This document shows, one piece after another, positions 52,532-64,000 of a stretch of DNA of 64,000 bases. The first letter of the stretch is position 1, and each line of letters opens with the position of its first letter. The DNA lies in assembly GCF_029911635.1 (NCBI RefSeq), contig NZ_JARYTI010000017.1, positions 1-64,000 of the forward strand, given 5' to 3'. The translations under genes were made by a program, and so were the position numbers. The DNA is from Sphingomonas sp. AR_OL41 (lineage in GTDB: Bacteria; Pseudomonadota; Alphaproteobacteria; Sphingomonadales; Sphingomonadaceae). The notes beneath the pieces were generated by a model. The model worked only from the letters and a program-made list of their open reading frames with translations, did not search any database and had not been told where the DNA came from.

Positions 52532-53008
52532 TCAGATGAACTCGATCTTCGAGACCACGTAGAAGCGGTCGCCGGCCGGGACCGAGACCTCGATCTCGTC
52601 ATCGACCTTGCGGCTGATCAGCGCGCGGCCGAGCGGCGAATTGTACGAGATGCGCCCGCCCTTGGCATCGGCCTCGGTCTGGCCGACGATCTGGTAGCGG
52701 ATCGGCTTGTCGTCCTCGTCGAGCAACGTGACGGTCGCGCCGAACACGATCTTGTCGCCCGACAATTCCTTCGGGTCGATGATCTGGGCGCGGCTGAGCT
52801 TGTCCTCGATGTCGGAGATCGATGCCTCGATCTGACCCTGGCGCTCTTTCGCGGCATGATATTCGGCGTTTTCCGAAAGGTCGCCATGGGCGCGCGCCTC
52901 TTCGATCGCGTCGACGATCAGTGGCCGCTCCGCTTTCAGGCGACGCAGATCCGCCGTGAGCTTGTCGTGCCCCTCAGCCAGCATCGGCATCTTGTCGACC
53001 GTCGCCAT
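52532..53008 (-). CDS. greA: Transcription elongation factor GreA
   Basis: This 158-residue protein has an N-terminal coiled coil ([40 protein letters not shown]) with the acidic tip residues, and a C-terminal FKBP-like domain ([20 protein letters not shown]). It rescues backtracked RNA polymerase by stimulating transcript cleavage. The longer ORF start at 53065 adds residues without family match. It is downstream of carB on the same strand (78 nt gap), as commonly found in alphaproteobacteria. Confidence 0.95.
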   Translation of the reverse strand: MATVDKMPMLAEGHDKLTADLRRLKAERPLIVDAIEEARAHGDLSENAEYHAAKERQGQIEASISDIEDKLSRAQIIDPKELSGDKIVFGATVTLLDEDDKPIRYQIVGQTEADAKGGRISYNSPLGRALISRKVDDEIEVSVPAGDRFYVVSKIEFI

Positions 53009-53086
53009 CACTCTAGTCCCTCGTAAAATCTCCGTCCCCAAGCGAACCCGAAGATCCGCCCGCACCAGTTTCTCTTCTTTCGGGGA

Positions 53087-56422
<3,336 letters not shown>

Positions 56423-56424
56423 TA

Positions 56425-56700
56425 TTATTTCCAGCCGAAAGTGCAGGACCAGACCAGAGCGTCCAGCGCCTCATCGGTAAGGTGGGGAAATTGGATCGCG
56501 AGACGTTCTCGCGCCCATTGTCCCGCGCTCACTAAATTCAAGTGACTCCAGTCGGGCTCAAGCTTTTCGGCAAAATCCAAAACCTCGCAAACTCTATGGC
56601 GAACGAGAGGATCAACGATGGCGTCAGCATTTGATTGAGGCCAACTGAACGAACCATATCCCAGATACGCCACGATCGAATCTGAGAATGGATCACTCAC
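56425..56700 (-). CDS. Small hypothetical protein inserted between carA and carB
   Basis: This 91-residue protein begins with GTG at 56700, 8 nt inside the end of carA, behind GGGGGCAGCAG, and stops 2 nt before carB. It reads [20 protein letters not shown], later [20 protein letters not shown] and [20 protein letters not shown]. The base composition is visibly lower in GC than carA and carB, which suggests later arrival. It belongs to no family I recognise. It is coupled to both neighbours and thus expressed with the CPSase subunits. Confidence 0.65.
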   Translation of the reverse strand: MSDPFSDSIVAYLGYGSFSWPQSNADAIVDPLVRHRVCEVLDFAEKLEPDWSHLNLVSAGQWARERLAIQFPHLTDEALDALVWSCTFGWK

Positions 56701-57928
56701 CTGCTGCCCCCAGCATCCCCACGAACTTCTCGAACAGATACAGGCTGTCCTGCGGCCCAGGGCTCGCCTCGGGGTGATACTGCACGCTGAAGGCGGGCCG
56801 ATCGGCCAGTTCGAGCCCGGCGTTACTGCCGTCGAACAGCGAGACATGCGTTTCGCGCGCCGTGGCCGGCAGGCTGTCGCGTTCGACCGCGAAACCGTGG
56901 TTCATGCTCGTGATCTCGACCGCGCCGTCGCTCAGGCGCTTGACCGGGTGGTTGGCGCCGCGATGGCCCTGGAACATCTTGGTTGTGGTCGCGCCGACCG
57001 CGAGGCCGAGCAGCTGGTGCCCGAGGCAAATGCCGAACAGCGGCTTGCCGGTGGCGAGAAGCTGCTGGATAACCGGCACGGCATATTCGCCGGTCGCGGC
57101 GGGATCGCCCGGGCCGTTCGACAGGAAGATGCCGTCGGGCTTGAGCGCCATGACCTGATCGAAGGTGGCGTTGGCGGGCACGACCGAGACCTTGGCGCCG
57201 GCGGCGACGAGGTTGCGGAAGATGTTGCGTTTGGAGCCGTAGTCGATGGCGACGACGTGGGGCCGTTTCTCGACTTCGCTCGAAACGAACGGGGGTTGTA
57301 AGGCGCCGTCACCCACCCCGGCTCCGTTCGCTTCGAGCGAAGTCGAGAAGCCGTCGCCGTCATACCCGAAGCCCAGCCGCCATACGCCGCCGGCCCAGCC
57401 ATAATGCGTTTCGGTGCTCACCTCGATCGCGAGGTCCATGCCTTCGAGGCCGGGCCAGGCGCGCGCCATGGCGAGCAGCGCGGGCACGTCGAAATCGCCG
57501 CTCGCCGAATGCGCGATGACGCCGTTGGGCGCGCCGCCTGCGCGGATGCGGCGGGTCAGGGCGCGGGTGTCGATGCCGGCGAGGCCGATGCGCGTATGGC
57601 GCTTCATCCAGGCGTCGAGCCGCTCGGTCGAGCGGAAGCTCGACGGGTCGGTGACGTCCTCGCGCACGATCATTCCGAGCGCGTGCGGGTTGTCTGCCTC
57701 GACGTCGTCGGGGTTGGCGCCGACATTGCCGATATGCGGGAAGGTGAAGGTGATGATCTGACCGGCGAAGCTCGGATCGGTCATGATCTCCTGATAACCG
57801 GTCATCGCGGTGTGGAAGCACACCTCGCCGACCGCATGGCCTTCGGCGCCGAAGCCACGGCCCCACACCACCTCACCGCTGGCAAGGACGAGAACGCCGG
57901 TGGCTCCATTCGGATCGTAGCCTGACAT
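56693..57928 (-). CDS. carA: Carbamoyl-phosphate synthase small chain, with in-frame palindromic insert
   Basis: This 411-residue glutaminase subunit has the N-terminal TGVLVLASGEVVWGRGFGAE, AMTGYQEIMTDPSFAGQIIT and the class I amidotransferase triad: Cys in FGICLGHQLLGLAVG, and His/Glu in FSVQYHPEASPGP. Between GFGYD and RPHVVAIDYGSKRN about 30 extra residues (GDGFSTSLEANGAGV...FVSSEVEK) are encoded by a palindromic repeat at 57267-57349. The linker lies before the glutaminase domain, so the protein probably tolerates it. The start at 57928 directly follows a short leader ORF. Confidence 0.94.
   Translation of the reverse strand: MSGYDPNGATGVLVLASGEVVWGRGFGAEGHAVGEVCFHTAMTGYQEIMTDPSFAGQIITFTFPHIGNVGANPDDVEADNPHALGMIVREDVTDPSSFRSTERLDAWMKRHTRIGLAGIDTRALTRRIRAGGAPNGVIAHSASGDFDVPALLAMARAWPGLEGMDLAIEVSTETHYGWAGGVWRLGFGYDGDGFSTSLEANGAGVGDGALQPPFVSSEVEKRPHVVAIDYGSKRNIFRNLVAAGAKVSVVPANATFDQVMALKPDGIFLSNGPGDPAATGEYAVPVIQQLLATGKPLFGICLGHQLLGLAVGATTTKMFQGHRGANHPVKRLSDGAVEITSMNHGFAVERDSLPATARETHVSLFDGSNAGLELADRPAFSVQYHPEASPGPQDSLYLFEKFVGMLGAAGE
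57267..57349. repeat. 26-bp inverted repeat pair inside carA
   Basis: TTCTCGACTTCGCTCGAAAC... (57267-57292) and its reverse complement (57324-57349) differ at one base and are separated by 31 nt. Both lie in frame within carA. The same 26-mer occurs at 58643-58668 and 59041-59066. Confidence 0.9.
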
Positions 57929-57930
57929 GA

Positions 57931-57990
57931 TCAGGCGGTCCGATCCGAACAACGGAAAATCTGCACGGGATAAGGCTTGGCGTCGGCCAT
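57931..57990 (-). CDS. Possible leader peptide upstream of carA
   Basis: A short ORF encodes MADAKPYPVQIFRCSDRTA (19 residues) and stops 2 nt before the carA ATG, in another frame. The ribosome site is weak (GGAG 13 nt upstream). The position is suited to translational coupling or attenuation. It might instead be the remnant of an older carA N-terminus shifted out of frame. Confidence 0.35.
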   Translation of the reverse strand: MADAKPYPVQIFRCSDRTA

Positions 57991-58124
57991 TGCGGGCGGG
58001 CACTCCGTCGGGTGGTTTTACGATGTCGCTAAGGCGCCGTCGCTAGAGACGCGGCCCGGTTGCGTCAATCTGTTAAAGACGGGCGGGTCCGGCTAGAGTG
58101 ACCGATTACCGCAAAGGACCGGGA

Positions 58125-58577
58125 ATGATTCGCGACGATATCAAGAACGCGCTCGTCAGCGCCATGAAGGGCGGCGACAAGGCGACCACCGCCGCGCTGC
58201 GCCTCGTACAGAGCACGATCAAGAACCGCGACATCGAGGCGCGCACCGGGAGCAGCCCGGCCGATGACGATACGCTGGTCGTCGAGGTGCTACAGAAAAT
58301 GGTCAAGCAGCGCCGCGAATCGGTCGAGATGTTCGTCAAGGGCGGGCGGCAGGAACTGGCCGATACCGAACTGGGCGAGATCGCGGTGATCGAGCGCTTC
58401 CTGCCGACGCAGATGGGCGAGGACGAGACCAAGGCGGCGATCGAGGCGATCAAGGCCGAACTCGGCGCATCGGGCATGAAGGACATGGGCCGGGTGATGG
58501 CCGAACTGAAGGCGCGCCACGCGCAGACGCTCGACATGAGCAAGGCGAGCGGGCTGGTGAAGGCGGCGCTGGCGTAG
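58125..58577 (+). CDS. GatB/YqeY domain protein
   Basis: This 150-residue protein has the YqeY pattern: MIRDDIKNALVSAMKGGDKA, TAALRLVQSTIKNRDIEART, VVEVLQKMVKQRRESVEMFV, EIAVIERFLPTQMGEDETKA and the final KASGLVKAALA. It is the helical tail domain shared with GatB/GatE, which bind tRNA. The free-standing protein's function is unclear. It precedes dnaG, as in many alphaproteobacteria, and ATG at 58125 follows AAAGGA. Confidence 0.92.
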   Translation: MIRDDIKNALVSAMKGGDKATTAALRLVQSTIKNRDIEARTGSSPADDDTLVVEVLQKMVKQRRESVEMFVKGGRQELADTELGEIAVIERFLPTQMGEDETKAAIEAIKAELGASGMKDMGRVMAELKARHAQTLDMSKASGLVKAALA

Positions 58578-58642
58578 CGCGACAAGCGCTTCTCGCTACC
58601 GCTCGAAGCGCACGCGCGCGCCGCGAGCGGTCGCTCTCCCCT

Positions 58643-58668
58643 CCGTTCGTTTCGAGCGAAGTCGAGAA
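58643..58668. repeat. 26-bp repeat copy, upstream of the GIY-YIG gene
   Basis: CCGTTCGTTTCGAGCGAAGT... (58643-58668) is identical to the reverse complement of the copy at 59041-59066 and of the first carA arm. It lies between the YqeY and GIY-YIG genes. Confidence 0.85.
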
Positions 58669-58740
58669 ACGGTAATCTGGCGAGGCGCTTTCGGCGCGCG
58701 CTCCCTCGACTCGGGACGGCGCCTCTTGCTAAAGTCCAAC

Positions 58741-59127
58741 ATGGCTTTTTGGACGTATATTTTGCGCTGTTCAGACGGCCGATATTACACGGGCCACACC
58801 GACAATCTCGAACATCGCGTTGGTGCGCATCAGACGGGTGGCTATTGTGACTACACCTCTCGGCGCCTGCCAGTGACGCTTGTCTGGTCGCAGGACTTTC
58901 CCTCGCGGATCGAGGCGCTCGAGGCGGAGCGGATTGTTGGTGGGTGGTCACGCGCCAAGAAGGAAGCGCTGATCGCGGGTGATTGGGCGGCGGTTTCGCG
59001 GTTCGCCAAACCTCCTGCCGAGCGTGCTGTGGAGAAAGGTTTCTCGACTTCGCTCGAAACGAACGGTGAGAGTGGCCAGGTCTCGCCTCAGCAACATGCG
59101 AAGCGGCTGCAAGGGCGTAGCGAATGA
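58741..59127 (+). CDS. GIY-YIG nuclease superfamily protein
   Basis: This 128-residue protein has a GIY-YIG domain (WTYILRCSDGRYYTGHTDNL, EHRVGAHQTGGYCDYTSRRL, VWSQDFPSRIEALEAERIVG) of the UPF0213 type, with the expected Tyr, Arg and Glu residues. After about residue 98 the C-terminal tail (VEKGFSTSLETNGESGQVSP) is encoded by a copy of the 26-bp repeat. The stop overlaps the dnaG start (ATGA), so it is coupled to the primase gene. Confidence 0.85.
   Translation: MAFWTYILRCSDGRYYTGHTDNLEHRVGAHQTGGYCDYTSRRLPVTLVWSQDFPSRIEALEAERIVGGWSRAKKEALIAGDWAAVSRFAKPPAERAVEKGFSTSLETNGESGQVSPQQHAKRLQGRSE
59041..59066. repeat. 26-bp repeat copy inside the GIY-YIG gene
   Basis: TTCTCGACTTCGCTCGAAAC... (59041-59066) is translated as FSTSLETNG within the C-terminal tail of the GIY-YIG protein. 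It is inverted relative to the copy at 58643-58668, so the pair encloses 424 bp. Confidence 0.85.
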
Positions 59128-61939
59128 CCCTCACCCCGCAATTCCTCGACGAGCTCCGCTCGCGCACCCTGCTGTCGACGCTGATCGGCCGCACCACCAA
59201 GCTGCAAAAGGCCGGGCGGGAATGGCGCGCCTGTTGTCCTTTCCACAACGAGAAGAGCCCGAGCTTCTACGTCAACGACGACAAGGCCTTCTACCATTGC
59301 CTGGCCGGCGAAACGATGGTGATCACGCGCGAGGGCACGCGGCGGATCGACAGCCTAGACGGCACATGCACGACGGTCCTGTCGCGCAACGGACAGTGGA
59401 TCGACTCGTCCTTCCGCTGTTACGGCACGCAGCGGCTGTGGAAGATCGACCTGACGCGAAACGGGCTGAAGAAATCGGTCTGGGCCACTGACGGCCATCG
59501 CTGGTTCGTCAACGGCCGCGCGTCCGAGGTGGTGACGGCCGACCTCAAGAAAAATCACGCGCTGGAAAGTGCCCTGCCGCCGCGCCGGCACAACTGGCAG
59601 CTCGACCCGGAAGGGGTGCGCCATGGCATCATTTTCGGCGACGGCACGATGTATCAGGGCGTCTATGGCACCATCAATCTGCACGGCGCCAAGGATGCGG
59701 AACTGGCTTCCTGGTTTCCGGACCAGCAGCACCATCGACACGAGCGCGCGCCGGGCAAACACTATCTCCGCGTCTATGGCGGTCGCGCATTCGAGGCGAT
59801 GAAGCAGCTTCCCGACATGTCGATGCCGGATGCTTATCTGCTGGGCTTCATCGCCGGATATCTCGCCGCCGACGGGCATGTCGCCAAGGACGGCACCGTC
59901 ATGCTCAACTCCGCCGATCCGGCGGCGCTCGACGCGGTGCGTGACATCGCGTTGAGAGTGGGAATTGCGACTTATGGCCGGACCACGCTGATGCGAAAGG
60001 GATTCGGTACGGCGCCATCCGCACTGCACCGGATACATTTCGTCTCGTCCACGCTGGACCCGGCGCTGTTTTTGCTCGCCGAAGCACGATCGCGCTTCAG
60101 CGGACACAGCAAAGCGTTCGATCGGCTGCGCTGGGTAGTTTCCTCAGTCGAACAATCCGACCGCGTCGAACCTGTCTTCTGCGCTGAAGTCCCGGGCGAG
60201 CATGCCTTTGCCCTGGAAGACAATATCCTGACCGGCAACTGCTTCGGCTGCGGCGCGCACGGCGACGCGATCCGCTGGATGACCGAGCAGCGCGGGCTGC
60301 CATTCATCGATGCGGTCAAGGAGCTGGTCCAGGCGGCGGGCATGGAGATGCCGGCGCTCGATGCGCGCGCGGCGGAGAAAGCGGAACGCGCCAAGGGGCT
60401 GCACGAGGTGTGCGCCGATGCCGCGACGTGGTTCACCGAGCAGCTGAACGGCATCGCTGGCGCCGAGGCGTGCGCGGTACTGGAGAAGCGCGGGATCAGG
60501 GCGGAGACGGCAAAGACCTTCTCGCTCGGCTTCGCGCCGGATTCGCGCGGCAAGCTCAGGACCGCGCTGAAGGAATATGGCGACGCGATGCTGGTCGAGT
60601 CCGGCATGCTGATCAAGGTCGACGACAAGGAACCCTATGACCGCTTCCGCGGCCGGCTGATGATCCCGATCCGCGATCCGCGCGGCCGCGTGATCGCGTT
60701 CGGCGGTCGGGTGATCGGCGATGGCGAGCCGAAATATCTCAACTCGCCCGAGACGCCGTTGTTCGACAAGGGGCGCAACCTCTACAATCTCGATCGCGCC
60801 GCACCGGCGAGCCGCAAGTCGGGACGGCTGCTCGTGGTCGAGGGCTATATGGACGTGATCGCGCTGGCGCAGGCCGGGTTCGGCGAGGCGGTCGCGCCGC
60901 TCGGCACCGCGCTGACCGAGGCGCAGCTCGAGCGGCTGTGGCGTCTGGTCGATGTGCCGATCCTGTGTTTCGACGGCGACAGCGCGGGGCAGAAGGCGGC
61001 GATCCGCGCCGCGCAGCGCGCGATGCCGATGCTCGCGCCGGGGCGCAGCCTGTCGTTCGTGACGCTGCCGGCGGGGCAGGACCCCGACGATCTGGTGCGC
61101 GCCAAGGGGCCCGGCGCGTTCGAGGCATTGCTCAAGGAGCCCGAGTCGCTGGTCGCGCGGCTATGGGCGCATGAGGTGGCCGCCGAACCGCTCGACACGC
61201 CGGAACAGAAGGCCGGATTGAAGCAGCGACTCGGCGAACTCGCCGCGTCGATCGCCGATGCCAATGTCCGCCAGGAATATCTCGCCGACTTCCGCCGTCG
61301 CTTCGACGACCTCTACGCCAAGAAGCGCACGCCGTATGTCGAACGCAAGCCGCAGCGCAACGCGCAGAAGAACGGCCGCTGGGCACCCCCCGTCCCGATC
61401 GGCGGCAATCACCCGGCCGCGCAGGGCATCCGTGCCGGCGGAATCGACCGCGTTCTCGCCAAGGCCGTGCTGGCCGGCCTGATCAACCATCCGACCGAAA
61501 TCGCGCGGCACATGGACGTGCTCGACCGGTTGAAACAGGCCGATGGCGCGCTGGGTCAGCTGTTCAAGGCGGTGGTCGATTTCGCGATCGAAGAACAGGC
61601 GCTTGATAGCGCGCGCCTCGTTACCATATTGGCCTCATCCGGATTCGATGATGTGACGGGCGATTTACTCCGTGCGGATCGGGCCACATTCGCGCCGAAA
61701 GGTGCGGATGAAGCCCGGGCGCGCGCCGATCTTGACGAGGCGATCCACATTCTGGTGTCGCGTCCCGAGATCGACGCCGAGCTGGCGGAAGCGACGGCCG
61801 CACTGATGAGAAATTACACGGATGAAGCGTTCGAGCGGCAGGTGTCGCTCGTAAAAGACAAACAGGCGCTGGACGCACGACTTGCAAATCTGGTTCAGTC
61901 GGATGAAGACGCGCGAGCATTAGGTACCGAGGGCAGTTG

Positions 61940-61940
<1 letters not shown>
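59124..61940 (+). CDS. dnaG: DNA primase DnaG containing an intein
   Basis: The 938-residue precursor would yield a 624-residue primase after removal of residues 59-372. The host parts are the CHC2 zinc domain ([12 protein letters not shown], then the third and fourth ligands in CFGCGAHGD after the intein), the primase core with TOPRIM residues ([40 protein letters not shown]), and a C-terminal helicase-binding region. It synthesises RNA primers for replication. Excision of the intein is needed to rejoin the zinc site. It overlaps the GIY-YIG gene and the rpoD start, the alphaproteobacterial form of the dnaG-rpoD operon. Confidence 0.96.
59298..60239 (+). mobile_element. DnaG intein with LAGLIDADG endonuclease, mixed class 1/class 3 motifs
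   Basis: This 314-residue insert runs from Cys1 ([13 protein letters not shown], block A) to Asn314 (NILTGN), followed by Cys+1 of the host. Block B is [13 protein letters not shown] with Thr64, His67 and Trp69 (B:12). Two endonuclease motifs are [10 protein letters not shown] (Asp115) and IAGYLAADG (Asp192). Block F is [14 protein letters not shown] with Cys295 (F:4). Block G has Thr312 (G:5), Gly313 instead of His, and Asn314. The Trp-Cys-Thr triplet defines class 3 inteins, while Cys1 is a class 1 trait. The insertion lies directly before the third zinc ligand of DnaG. Confidence 0.92.
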
Positions 61941-63973
<2,033 letters not shown>

Positions 63974-64000
63974 ACTGACCAACGATCACCGAAAAGGGCC

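Noticed and set aside
57931-58003. Longer carA start at the GTG at 58003
   Set aside because: The added residues do not resemble CarA N-termini, and another frame in the same stretch gives a more natural peptide. ATG at 57928 begins just before the conserved part.
59298-60239. Intein region considered as a group I or II intron or a natural DnaG insertion
   Set aside because: The block is fully open in frame, begins with Cys and ends with Asn before Cys, and has Hint blocks and LAGLIDADG motifs, so protein splicing explains it better.

Overview
The window reads as chromosomal DNA of a sphingomonad (Sphingomonadaceae, Alphaproteobacteria). This rests on high GC and codon use, two TonB-dependent receptors, small proteins and DUF families typical of the group, EcfG-type (GGAAC-N16/17-GTT) promoter candidates, and housekeeping neighbourhoods such as carA-carB-greA and yqeY-dnaG-rpoD. 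No rRNA, tRNA or CRISPR array was seen.

Layout. 1-160: the end of an IS630-family element whose transposase runs off the window. 158-11612: an amidohydrolase with an NTF2-like partner, a UvrD/PcrA helicase, two tandem paralogous lipoproteins, a PNPOx-like stress protein, then an envelope block (Tat esterase-like protein without its nucleophile, two different L,D-transpeptidases, a PAP2 phosphatase). 11625-17841: a peptide-use locus with a dipeptide epimerase and XRE-cupin regulator divergent from a TonB receptor and a serine hydrolase. 18003-25740: a hemerythrin, small stress proteins, an MFS transporter, a DUF885 peptidase, FtsB, and a membrane LuxR regulator beside a DUF4199 protein. 24652-29756: a five-gene collinear run (MBL hydrolase, nitronate monooxygenase-like, GST-like, EF-hand, sulfatase). 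29753-33100: an accessory stretch (terminase-small-subunit-like gene, 25-bp tandem duplication, VapBC, VOC protein, small ORFs). 33403-45450: a chemoreceptor, a dioxygenase-FkbH pair, the PrfH-RtcB ribosome repair pair, a PDZ membrane protein, and a second DUF885 protein. 45739-51841: a TonB receptor, a dense nest of palindromes, enolase, and a four-gene YqjD/YqjE-type membrane operon. 51846-63973: a rhomboid lacking its catalytic residues, greA, carB, a low-GC small gene, carA, yqeY, a GIY-YIG protein, dnaG and rpoD.

The most striking item is a 314-residue intein inside DnaG primase. It interrupts the CHC2 zinc-binding domain immediately before the third zinc ligand, which becomes the +1 extein residue. 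It has two LAGLIDADG-type motifs with both catalytic aspartates. It also combines an N-terminal Cys1 with the Trp/Cys/Thr triplet (block B:12, F:4, G:5) that defines class 3 inteins, and has Gly instead of the usual penultimate His. Second is a 26-bp repeat family. Two inverted copies lie in frame inside carA, adding about 30 residues to a conserved enzyme. Two more, also inverted, bracket the GIY-YIG gene just upstream of dnaG, and one of these is translated as part of that protein. Other points are the degenerate rhomboid and esterase, a foreign-looking gene wedged between carA and carB, and a possible carA leader peptide.
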